From positions 1 to 64,000 of the forward strand of contig JAATFP010000071.1 of the NCBI GenBank assembly GCA_015655125.1: a stretch of DNA of 64,000 nucleotides. The letters are read 5' to 3'. Both the position numbers and the translations under genes were made by a program. Shown piece after piece: positions 45,790 through 53,231 of this stretch. The first letter of the stretch is position 1. Every line of letters begins with the position of its first letter. The notes beneath the pieces were generated by a model. The model did no database searches, was not told the DNA's origin, and was given only the letters and a program-made list of their open reading frames with translations. The stretch is from Chitinophagales bacterium. GTDB taxonomy: Bacteria > Bacteroidota > Bacteroidia > Chitinophagales > Chitinophagaceae.

Positions 45790-46431
45790 TCAACTGATCT
45801 CCGGCACAATGATTTCGTTAAATTCTTTTAAACCCTTACTGGTAAAGTGTGGTAATAATAAATTCCATAGTGCTTTTTTAAACTGGTCTTCTTTTACCAG
45901 CTTGCCTCTCAGCATTTGCTGAGGTATCCAGTATGTTATGGTGAGCAGCAAAGACTGCGCTAAAAATTCATGTGTGCCTTTAAAAATTTCTGGCTGAATC
46001 AATCCTTTTCTTACATTAAATTCGATGCGCTTTTTTAGCTGTATTAATAACTTGTTGTTGATATTTTCCCATTCTGCCTTTATTGGCGGATAAGTTCTTT
46101 CAATTTCCCAAAGGTTGTTAAGGAAATAATTTTTGTTTTTAAAAAAGATAAACAGATTGCTGAACTGGGTATCAAAATCACTTAAGTTGTCTTGCTGCAT
46201 ATAGGTACCAAGCACCCTGCTCAGGTCATCCAGCAGATCGTCGTAAACTGCATTTACTATGGCCTCCTTGTTTTTAAAATGATAGGCAAGGTTACCCACA
46301 CTTATGTTAGCTTCGTCTGCAATCTGCTGCAGGCGTACATTGGCTATGCCATATTCATAGAACAGTTTTTCTGCAATATTTAATATTTTTTCTTTAGTAT
46401 CCACGCGATTAGTTAAACGTAATATTTGCAT
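45790..46431 (-). CDS. TetR-family regulator 1, hydrogenase cluster
   Basis: 213 residues. N-terminal HTH: TKEKILNIAEKLFYEYGIANVRLQQIADEANISVGNLAYHFKNKEAIV, textbook TetR. The C-terminal domain is helical and unassigned. It ends 126 bases before the hydrogenase small subunit start and is co-oriented, with the twin palindromes between. The paralogue at 46824 shares VRLQ-IAD-A-SVG-LAYHFKNK. Its start overlaps the end of the 119-residue gene by 23 bases. Confidence 0.92.
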   Translation of the reverse strand: MQILRLTNRVDTKEKILNIAEKLFYEYGIANVRLQQIADEANISVGNLAYHFKNKEAIVNAVYDDLLDDLSRVLGTYMQQDNLSDFDTQFSNLFIFFKNKNYFLNNLWEIERTYPPIKAEWENINNKLLIQLKKRIEFNVRKGLIQPEIFKGTHEFLAQSLLLTITYWIPQQMLRGKLVKEDQFKKALWNLLLPHFTSKGLKEFNEIIVPEIS

Positions 46432-46768
46432 TTTCCTGGTGAACAGTCAATGTTCCTCTCTGATCTTTAGCAGCAACCCGCCTCATATATTGTGCTGTGA
46501 AGGTGGCCTTTTTAAAACAAGAAAATTTAGTGATGTTTCTTTTTATAAATTTAAAAGGATACAGGTGGTGAGCAAATACCAAAGAAATTTCCCAGCATCC
46601 TTTACGTTTTTCAACATTTTCAATTACCGCAGTATTTTGTAACCAGTAATCATCCTTTATAAAATCTATGTCTATTGCACAACCGGGCTTATTGCAGGTG
46701 TAAAACACATTGATACTATCAAGCATCACAGAATAAGCCATTTCATCCAGTTGTATTTTTGCCGCCAT
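46409..46768 (-). CDS. Small conserved protein, family also present at 41812
   Basis: 119 residues. C-terminal block FKFIKRN...AAKDQRGTLTVHQENANITF aligns with the 105-residue protein at 41812. The N-terminal half differs and holds two cysteines (YTCNKPGCAID) that could bind metal. It lies between the two TetR genes and overlaps the second, implying co-translation of the regulator and this protein. Confidence 0.75.
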   Translation of the reverse strand: MAAKIQLDEMAYSVMLDSINVFYTCNKPGCAIDIDFIKDDYWLQNTAVIENVEKRKGCWEISLVFAHHLYPFKFIKRNITKFSCFKKATFTAQYMRRVAAKDQRGTLTVHQENANITFN

Positions 46769-46791
46769 ACCCCACTATTTAAAACTAAAAA

Positions 46792-46808
46792 TACAAATAT
46801 TGTTTGTA
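46792..46808. promoter_or_regulatory. Inverted repeat TACAAA-N5-TTTGTA
   Basis: A 17-base inverted repeat between TetR 2 and the 119-residue gene, 24 bases before the latter's start. Possible operator for TetR 2, different in sequence from the hydrogenase palindrome. Confidence 0.4.
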
Positions 46809-46823
46809 CTTGGCACAAATCAA

Positions 46824-47441
46824 TCATCCCCCAGCATACATTTGCTCATATTCCCGCCACCCCATATCGGTAAACCAGGGCTGTAACAAACTCCATATAG
46901 ATCGAATAAAATCTGCCTGCGCCAGATTATCCAGCCCCATTACCTTTCTATTGTACATCCAGGAGTCTACACAGGTATGAAATAACCATGCCGTGGATAC
47001 AACCTGGTTTGCAACAAGAGGCTTTTGAAAAGAGCCACGGGAAATATTAAATTGCAACATAAACTCTACCTGCTGCAATTTCCATTCAATGTGTTGTGCA
47101 TGTTTTTGTTGTATACCGGAATAAGCCCTTGTAATTTCCAGTGTATCAAGGTAAAAAAAAAGATACTTTTTCTGAAGCTGAAAAAGGCTTATAAGCTGCC
47201 GCTGAATATCTTCAAATAAGGGCACTACCCTGAATTCCACCAGCAATACCTCCTGCTCCTTTTTTAGCGCCTCATAAAGGGTATCCACAATGGTATCTTT
47301 ATTTTTAAAGTGATAAGCCAGGTGTCCCACACTCACAAAAGCTGCATCAGCAATATTTTGCAAGCGCACATTTACGAAACCATTTTGATTAAACTGTTTC
47401 AAAGCGTGTTCTAAAATATATTGTTTTGTAGGCTTCATCAC
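46824..47441 (-). CDS. TetR-family regulator 2, hydrogenase cluster
   Basis: 205 residues. HTH segment KQYILEHALKQFNQNGFVNVRLQNIADAAFVSVGHLAYHFKNKDTIV; it is clearly a paralogue of TetR 1, with a divergent C-terminal half. It is the first gene of the cluster on this strand. An inverted repeat at 47458-47487 lies just upstream. Either TetR could bind the hydrogenase palindromes; the other may govern regulator expression. Confidence 0.9.
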   Translation of the reverse strand: MMKPTKQYILEHALKQFNQNGFVNVRLQNIADAAFVSVGHLAYHFKNKDTIVDTLYEALKKEQEVLLVEFRVVPLFEDIQRQLISLFQLQKKYLFFYLDTLEITRAYSGIQQKHAQHIEWKLQQVEFMLQFNISRGSFQKPLVANQVVSTAWLFHTCVDSWMYNRKVMGLDNLAQADFIRSIWSLLQPWFTDMGWREYEQMYAGG

Positions 47442-47457
47442 TCAAAAATAATGAAGT

Positions 47458-47487
47458 TGAGTATTTACATTCAATTAAAAATACTCA
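47458..47487. promoter_or_regulatory. Inverted repeat TGAGTATTT-N12-AAATACTCA
   Basis: Nine-base arms at 47458-47466 and 47479-47487, 17 bases upstream of TetR 2. Possible autoregulatory operator; a terminator is less likely because no T run follows. Confidence 0.4.
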
Positions 47488-47629
47488 GAGGCACGCCAGT
47501 TGACTATCAAGGGGCAAAAGATTCCTGTCGGGAACACTTACCGGGAGTCTGTTAGAGCGAGGTTAGGTTGGAAGTAAGCCGGAATCCAGGTGCCATATTT
47601 ACTTCAGGTACCTGAAGTTCTTTTTAAAG

Positions 47630-48931
47630 TTATTCAAGCATCTTTCGCAATGCGTTAATATCAAAATGCTGCTCCCAATTGTTGAACAGCCTTGAAGAGT
47701 AACCATAATCTTTAGTGATCTCATATCGAAACTGTACTTCCATAAACAAAGGTTTTGCAGACTGGCCGTTATTGGATACAAAATAAGCCGGGTTTAAAAC
47801 ATACAGCGCACATTTATATTCTCCTTCCTGATCATAAAACCTACCCAAAGCATCCAGGATTTTATTTGCATCTTTTAGCAATTTATCCTGGTCCACCACT
47901 GCCGGTTTCTCTAACCATTCTGGTTTTTGTTTGGCAAGCAAATCATTCACTTTTGCTTTTTTTGCTTCATATATCTTAGGGTAAGCCAATTTATCTGCTT
48001 CCAAAGCGGCCAGATTTCTTTTTGCATAGTCAGCCGTATTATTTCCGATTGATTTAATTCTTTCTGCATTGTCATATTCAAAATTGGCTTTTTCTATTTC
48101 AAAATATTCCAGCATATCCAGTAGGTATTGTTTGCGGCTAACGGGAATCAGTAAAGGTACTCCCGGCTTGGTAAGGAAATAACGTCGGTCTACCCATTGA
48201 TACGAATTAGGTCCGTGATTATCATACCTGCCGCCCATTTCCCAATGCTCAACATACCCGTTGCCATTGTTGAGTTTTAAAAAATCACCATGAAAATCTT
48301 TATAGTTATCAGAGCGGGCAACCATTAGCGTTGCTTCTGAAATATATTGCGATATACGGCTGGGATTATTGCTTTTGTCTTTTTCAAAATTAGGTCCCAT
48401 TTTCGCTTCTACAGGAATTTGGTAAAGCGGATTTCCATTTTTCACATTAAACTCACCCGTACCTACAGCATGTACACCCCCGGGCATTATAGATGGATTG
48501 AAATCAACCCTAAAAGTCGTTCTGTATTCATCTACTATTTTACTGGCGTTTTGGGAAACATTGCAAGCAAAAGCATACACGCTCATGCTGTACCCATAGT
48601 TGGCATAAACATTTTTGCTGTAACTGCTGCTGCCTTGCCTGTTAAAACTTACCCTGGCAACACATCCTGTCAATTTAAAATCTTTGCGGCTTGCTTCTTC
48701 CAGTTTTTCTACAGCGATGAGGTTTTTCATCATCGCCGCTTTTTCGGCCGGTGTACCTTTTAATGCAAATCCATATTTTGTATTATTATGGTCCGTATAA
48801 ATACCGGGCATTGCGTCAACTTCCACACGTGAACCACAAGGCGTTAACGGGTCGGTTATTTTTTTTATTCCTTGCGCAAAGCCTGCAATGCTCCCAAGCA
48901 CTATTACTGAAAAGATTAAAAACTGTTTCAT
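47630..48931 (-). CDS. Secreted partner protein (paralogue of 16211 and 21509)
   Basis: 433 residues with signal peptide MKQFLIFSVIVLGSIAGFAQ. Blocks shared with the 429-residue protein: MPGIYTDH, KNLIAVEKLEEASRKDFKLTGCVARVSF, YFLTKPGVPLLIPVSRKQYLLDMLEYFE, EVQFRYEIT and NWEQHFDINALRKML. A coiled-coil region (FEYDNAERIKSIGNNTADYAKRNLAALEADKL) is in the same place. It follows a glycine-rich gene remnant by 26 bases, recalling the pair order at 14-17.5 kb. Confidence 0.8.
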   Translation of the reverse strand: MKQFLIFSVIVLGSIAGFAQGIKKITDPLTPCGSRVEVDAMPGIYTDHNNTKYGFALKGTPAEKAAMMKNLIAVEKLEEASRKDFKLTGCVARVSFNRQGSSSYSKNVYANYGYSMSVYAFACNVSQNASKIVDEYRTTFRVDFNPSIMPGGVHAVGTGEFNVKNGNPLYQIPVEAKMGPNFEKDKSNNPSRISQYISEATLMVARSDNYKDFHGDFLKLNNGNGYVEHWEMGGRYDNHGPNSYQWVDRRYFLTKPGVPLLIPVSRKQYLLDMLEYFEIEKANFEYDNAERIKSIGNNTADYAKRNLAALEADKLAYPKIYEAKKAKVNDLLAKQKPEWLEKPAVVDQDKLLKDANKILDALGRFYDQEGEYKCALYVLNPAYFVSNNGQSAKPLFMEVQFRYEITKDYGYSSRLFNNWEQHFDINALRKMLE

Positions 48932-48957
48932 GATTTATCAGTTTACTTTTTTAAAAT

Positions 48958-49183
48958 TTATTTAAAAATTCCTGTCCCATTCACTGAACCTGCGCCGCTA
49001 TTAAGGCTCATTCTTCCTTCCATACCGGCACTTGCACCAACACCGCCTACACCTGCAGTTGCGTCTGCACCAGCTACAACCACCACATCGGTTATGCCAG
49101 TTCTGTCAATTTCAATATCTGCACCCACATCTGCATTTACACTTACCTGTATAAAAGCCATTAGTAGGAAAAGCCTTTTTCAT
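48958..49183 (-). pseudogene. Frameshifted glycine-rich secreted protein, related to the C-terminal domain of the TPR family
   Basis: The open frame from 49161 codes 67 residues (MAFIQVSVNADVGADIEI...GRMSLNSGAGSVNGTGIFK) like the ends of the 688-residue protein (SVSGRMSLISGNMSGAISGFNK). A better leader would start at the ATG at 49183 (MKKAF), one base out of frame; joining the two gives a normal signal peptide ending SVNA. So either a one-base frameshift broke a short gene or translation starts at 49161 without a basic N-region. It stands where the large TPR gene stands in the other pairs, but the TPR part is missing. Confidence 0.55.
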
Positions 49184-49220
49184 TATTACTGAATTTTTAG
49201 GTAAAAAATCCTGTGATCGG

Positions 49221-50495
49221 TTATTTGTAGATAATATCAGTTACGTTGTTATGATAATTTGTACTTGATGACAAATTGGTCCTGGTTCCGTTTTTCCAGT
49301 AGCAGGGATTGTTCGCAGAAGTTACTCCGCCTGCGTACACATCATTGTTGTAAAGAGATATAGAATTGGCAGAGAAGCCCCCATTTAAATTAGTGATCGC
49401 ACCGTTTTTCCAGTAAGCAGCTTCGTAGGCATTATTAAATCCTGCAACATATACATCCGTTCCGGAAAGCAATACTTTGTTTGCACCATAGCCTGCAGTT
49501 AGATCTGTCATTGTTCCGTTTTTCCAATACCATCCTCTTTCGCTGCTTGCATTAAAGGTGCCTGCTATATGCACATCGGTACCTGAAACAAGAATTGAAT
49601 TGGCCACGCCGCCAGTCAAAATTGTTGTAACGGTTCCACCATTCCAATATTTGGCCTCGTTAATAGTTCCTGAAATATCTTTTCTTTCGTAACCTGCTAC
49701 ACGAACAATATTATTTGAAACCTGGATGGATTTTCCTTCCGCATCTTTTGTGCCGTCAGTAAGCGAAACTGCTGTTCCGTTTTTCCAGTATTTGGCTACT
49801 CTTTTACCTGCTGAATTTGTTTCATAACCTGTAACATACACATCAGTGCCGTCTACAAAAACAGCATTAGCTGCTGCGTATGTTGTTCCATCTGTATAAG
49901 TAAGATAATTAACTGCTCCGTTTTTCCAGTAAAGAGCTCTCCAGGTAGATGATTTAACAGTTCCGGCCACATACACATCGCCAGCATCTGTTACATACAT
50001 ACCCTGCCCGATTGATTCTATAGCATCTCCTAAAAATGATTCATTACCATCTATCCAGATAGTGGCACGTTGAAAAACATCATTGGCACTCCATAGTGTG
50101 CCGCAAGCATATAATTTAGGAGATGATGTAGTGAAACTAATATCATTGCCGTAAGCTGTACCGGTACTGCTGGTAGCATAGGCACGGACATGATAAGTGG
50201 TATTAGCCAGTAAACCTGTAATAGAAGATGTAAACGTACCGGCACCTGAACCATCGCTTGTTTTAGTAATCAAATCAATAGTAGGATTGGCATTGATGCT
50301 CCAAACGACACCTCTTGCAGTTACAGTGGCAGAACCTGCTGAACTTATATTTCCGCCACTTACTGCCTCGGTTGAAGTAATAGCTGAAACCGTGTTAGTT
50401 GTAAGAGAAGGCAACGCATTGCTTATATCGCTGTCTTTCTTGCTACAGCTAATTAAAAACAATAGTGTTACTAAAGAAAATAATAGTGGTTTCAT
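49221..50495 (-). CDS. Lipoprotein with YWKNG-repeat propeller
   Basis: 424 residues. The leader ends LFLISCSKKD, a lipobox. Residues about 30-125 are an Ig/FN3-like domain (VSGGNISSAGSATVTARGVVWS, TYHVRAYATSSTGTAYGNDISF) common in Bacteroidota surface proteins. Then about six units of 45-50 residues each contain VYVAGxxx...YWKNGxxTxL, suggesting a beta-propeller. It has the regulon promoter and probably leads the operon 49221-48958-47630. Confidence 0.8.
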   Translation of the reverse strand: MKPLLFSLVTLLFLISCSKKDSDISNALPSLTTNTVSAITSTEAVSGGNISSAGSATVTARGVVWSINANPTIDLITKTSDGSGAGTFTSSITGLLANTTYHVRAYATSSTGTAYGNDISFTTSSPKLYACGTLWSANDVFQRATIWIDGNESFLGDAIESIGQGMYVTDAGDVYVAGTVKSSTWRALYWKNGAVNYLTYTDGTTYAAANAVFVDGTDVYVTGYETNSAGKRVAKYWKNGTAVSLTDGTKDAEGKSIQVSNNIVRVAGYERKDISGTINEAKYWNGGTVTTILTGGVANSILVSGTDVHIAGTFNASSERGWYWKNGTMTDLTAGYGANKVLLSGTDVYVAGFNNAYEAAYWKNGAITNLNGGFSANSISLYNNDVYAGGVTSANNPCYWKNGTRTNLSSSTNYHNNVTDIIYK

Positions 50496-50515
50496 CGTAT
50501 AAAATTTTTATGCTA

Positions 50516-50563
50516 TAAAAGTAGATTGTTGTGTAAGACCGGGCAATCGTTAAAAAAGATGAT
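50516..50563 (-). promoter_or_regulatory. Regulon promoter before the propeller lipoprotein
   Basis: Minus strand: ATCAT (50559-50563), 8 bases, ACGAT (50546-50550), TTG (50544-50546), 20 bases, TACTTTTA (50516-50523). One change in the right half; register identical to the sites at 13318 and 17539. Confidence 0.75.
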
Positions 50564-50587
50564 TTTTAAGAAAAAGCTCAAAGAAAA

Positions 50588-50624
50588 AAGGCACGAAGTT
50601 TTATTAAATAAAACTTCGTGCCTT
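50588..50624 (-). terminator. Intrinsic terminator of the T9SS protein gene
   Basis: Perfect 18-bp inverted repeat, 50588-50605 with 50607-50624 (core GGCACGAAGTTTTA), followed on the minus strand by a T run. Confidence 0.9.
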
Positions 50625-50644
50625 GGGTCAAATCAATTATTAAA

Positions 50645-52471
50645 TTATTGCTTTACAAATGGCAGGATTTCCATAGTGCCGTTTTTCTTTTGTATCCTCA
50701 TAAAATAATTGCCATTAGTCAGCTTGCTTACATTGTAATGCAGGGTTGCACTTGCTTTTGCCTGCATTACAATTTTTCCGTCAGCAGCAATGATCTGAAG
50801 CGCATCTATATCTGAAGCCTTTATGTTTTTAAGTACTATGCTATTTGTTGTTGGATTAGGAAAAAGTAAAACAGCATTGTTTATCTTCATATCCATATTT
50901 ACAAACACAATGCTGCTGTATTTAAAAGCTCCATTATTATCTACCTGTCGCAGCCTGTAATATAGTTTGCCCTGGCCCGGCAACAGGTGCAGGTATTTGT
51001 ACAAATGCTCCCCTCCTGTGTTGAAGGCTTTTTGTTCTGTTATTTTGTCAAACAATATGCCGTCCCTGCTAAATTCAATATCAAAATGCGAAGTATTGAT
51101 TTCATTTGCTGTTTGCCAGTTTAGTAATACATCATTGCCGCTTGCTGCGGCTGTGAATGAAATAAAGTTAAGCGGAAGTGTACCTGCTGCGCCAAGTTTT
51201 ACTATCCAAATATCACTGCTGCCTCCATGATTGCCGCTAACCTCGCCATCTGTTGAGGTGGAATAACCTGCTACAATATACCCGCCATCAGTGGTCTGGT
51301 GTATGGCATTGGCAATATCAATCCCTGAGCCACCCATTGATTTTTGCCATACAATGTTACCGGAACTGTTTAGTTTTACTACCCAATAGTCTACTACACC
51401 ATAATTGCTGGTAACATCTCCATCCGTTGAACTGGTATAACCCGCTACAATATATCCCCCATCGCTGGTTTGTTGTATAGCATTCGCAACATCAGTGCCC
51501 GTACCGCCCAGCGCTTTTTGCCATACGATATTGCCCGAACCATCCAATTTTACGGTCCAGGCATCAATACCATGACTGCCGGAGACATCGCCATCCATAG
51601 ATTTAGCAACACCTGCCACAACATACCCGCCATCGGCGGTTGGTTGTATAGAATAGGCATTATCATCATCCGAACCGCCCAGGGATTTTTGCCATACAAT
51701 ATTGCCCGAACCACCCAGTTTTACTACCCAGTAATCATAACCGTTATGATTTCCGGATACATCGCCGGTTTTTGAATAAGAAGAACCGGCCACAATATAC
51801 CCGCCATCACTGGTTTGTTGTACGCATGAGGAATAATCCGCACCCGGGCCGCCCAGGGATTTTTGCCATATGATATTGCCCGAACCATCTAATCTTACCA
51901 CCCAATAATCCATATCAACGCCAGTGCCATGATTGCCGGTAACATCGCCATTCAGGGATGTGGAAACGCCCGCTACAATATATCCGCCATCACTGGTTTG
52001 TTGTATATACTTAGCATCATCAGTGCCCGAACCACCCAGCGTTTTTTGCCATACTATGTTACCCGAAGCATCTAATTTCACCACCCAATAATCATCATTG
52101 CCATGATTGCCGCTTACATCGCCATCGTTAGAAGTAGTGGAGCCTGCTACAATGTAGCCGCCATCACCGGTTTGCTGAATGGCATAAGGAATATCCTGCC
52201 CCGAACCGCCTAAAGATTTTTGCCATGATATATTACCGGCCACATCCGTTTTGACAACCCAATAATCTAACCCGCCGTGATTGCCGGCAACATCACCATC
52301 ATTTGAATCTGAATACCCCGCCGTAATATAGCCACCATCAGTGGTTGGCCACACAGAAAAGGTATTATCAACACCAGTGCCACCAAGTGTTTTTTGCCAT
52401 TGAATAGAGGGCGCCTGGGCAAAAGCGGTATCAGTCGCTAACAATACAAGTATAAAAAACACATTTCTCAT
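50645..52471 (-). CDS. Secreted seven-repeat protein with T9SS sorting domain
   Basis: 608 residues with signal peptide ending AFAQ. Seven tandem units of about 57 residues begin with WQKTLGG or WQKSLGG and contain DGGYIVAGYS, DGDVSGNHG and DYWVVKLD; they are very alike at DNA level too, suggesting recent homogenisation. A linker (LPLNFISFTAAASGNDVLLNWQTANE) follows, and the C-terminus is a type A sorting domain: FPNPTTNSIVLKN, then KLTNGNYFMRIQKKNG. The protein should be exported by the Por system and displayed or released. A propeller fold is likely. Confidence 0.9.
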   Translation of the reverse strand: MRNVFFILVLLATDTAFAQAPSIQWQKTLGGTGVDNTFSVWPTTDGGYITAGYSDSNDGDVAGNHGGLDYWVVKTDVAGNISWQKSLGGSGQDIPYAIQQTGDGGYIVAGSTTSNDGDVSGNHGNDDYWVVKLDASGNIVWQKTLGGSGTDDAKYIQQTSDGGYIVAGVSTSLNGDVTGNHGTGVDMDYWVVRLDGSGNIIWQKSLGGPGADYSSCVQQTSDGGYIVAGSSYSKTGDVSGNHNGYDYWVVKLGGSGNIVWQKSLGGSDDDNAYSIQPTADGGYVVAGVAKSMDGDVSGSHGIDAWTVKLDGSGNIVWQKALGGTGTDVANAIQQTSDGGYIVAGYTSSTDGDVTSNYGVVDYWVVKLNSSGNIVWQKSMGGSGIDIANAIHQTTDGGYIVAGYSTSTDGEVSGNHGGSSDIWIVKLGAAGTLPLNFISFTAAASGNDVLLNWQTANEINTSHFDIEFSRDGILFDKITEQKAFNTGGEHLYKYLHLLPGQGKLYYRLRQVDNNGAFKYSSIVFVNMDMKINNAVLLFPNPTTNSIVLKNIKASDIDALQIIAADGKIVMQAKASATLHYNVSKLTNGNYFMRIQKKNGTMEILPFVKQ

Positions 52472-52491
52472 TACCCTTTAATTTTAGTTTG

Positions 52492-52579
52492 TAAAAATAA
52501 TTTGCACAACAAGAAGGGGTAATCGTTAAAAAAGATGATTTTTTGAATGGATGAATAAAAAATCATTAAAAAAGATGAG
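52492..52579 (-). promoter_or_regulatory. Regulon promoter with two tandem operator sites
   Basis: Minus strand: ATCAT (52535-52539), 8 bases, ACGAT (52522-52526), TTA (52520-52522), 20 bases, TATTTTTA (52492-52499). A second site, CTCAT and ATGAT at 52562-52579, lies 40 bases further upstream, so two dimers could bind on one face of the helix. The rest of the gap to 52689 shows nothing else. Confidence 0.75.
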
Positions 52580-52689
52580 CAGGAAATTTTATATTCAATG
52601 CAACTTTATGACCTCCTCCCAAAAAACCGGGCCGATATAAATTAGAGAAACGGGCGATTATTCATAGCTTAAACAATGAAAAATTGCTC

Positions 52690-52936
52690 ATGAAAAAGAC
52701 AAAATTTACCGAACAGCAGATTGCCTTTTCCTTAAAGCAGGCAGAGACAGGAACGGCCGTGCAGGAGGTATGCCGCAAGATCGGCATCAGCGGGGCTACA
52801 TTTTACAACTGGAAAAGAAGTATGGTGGTTTGTAAGCGAACTACGGCGCTTAAAGCAACTTGAAGAAGAAAATTCAAAGCTTAAGCAGATCGTGGCCGAC
52901 TTTAGCCCGGGCAAACAAATGAAACAGGCGATATAG
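52690..52936 (+). pseudogene. IS3-family transposase orfA remnant
   Basis: ATG 52690 starts MKKTKFTEQQIAFSLKQAET and the HTH VQEVCRKIGISGATFYNWK, typical of IS3/IS911 orfA. After NWK the frame is lost; a second frame continues with SELRRLKQLEEENSKLKQIVADFS, the usual leucine zipper, and stops at 52934-52936. No orfB follows. A decayed insertion marking the left edge of the defence island. Confidence 0.85.
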
Positions 52937-52953
52937 AAAAGAAACGGGAGATA

Positions 52954-53199
52954 ATTAGTTCGATATACCCTGAAAAAATGACTTTTGACGGATTTTCAGT
53001 TCGAACTAATCGTATCAATGAAGTGGTAAGGCTAATATACAGTATGGACGTGGGTTCCAGCGAAAATAAAAACAGGACAAGTGGAAATAATTCCAGCTTG
53101 TCCTGTGAAGTCGTCCTCCCTGTACAATTTTCGAACTTATTTATAATGGACCTAAAGCGATTGGCAAGCATTGTTGCTTAACAATCAACGCTTTAGGTC
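52954..53199 (+). other. Three successive hairpins, last terminator-like: possible structured RNA
   Basis: Hairpin 1: arms 52954-52963 / 53001-53010 (ATTAGTTCGA) with inner stem 52970-52976 / 52993-52999 (CTGAAAA). Hairpin 2: 53072-53086 / 53091-53106 (ACAGGACAAG) with a one-base bulge. Hairpin 3: 53149-53159 / 53189-53199 (GACCTAAAGCG) with inner stems, then a T-rich run. No convincing gene lies here. A transcript through it would end at 53200, 32 bases before the DUF1016 gene. It could equally be mobile-element debris. Confidence 0.5.
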
Positions 53200-53231
53200 T
53201 CTTTTATTTTATACCCAACACTTGAATAAAA

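Noticed and set aside
47458-47487. Intrinsic terminator
   Set aside because: The stem is AT-rich with a 12-base loop and no following T run; an operator fits better.
50645-52471. CRISPR-like array suggested by regular repeats
   Set aside because: The repeats are about 170 bases, in frame, and code a coherent secreted protein.
52978-53181. 67-residue frame between the IS remnant and the DUF1016 gene
   Set aside because: It runs through all three hairpins and has no start signal or protein-like pattern.
52954-53199. Integron attC site or retron msr/msd
   Set aside because: No GTTRRRY/RYYYAAC cores, no integrase and no reverse transcriptase in the window.
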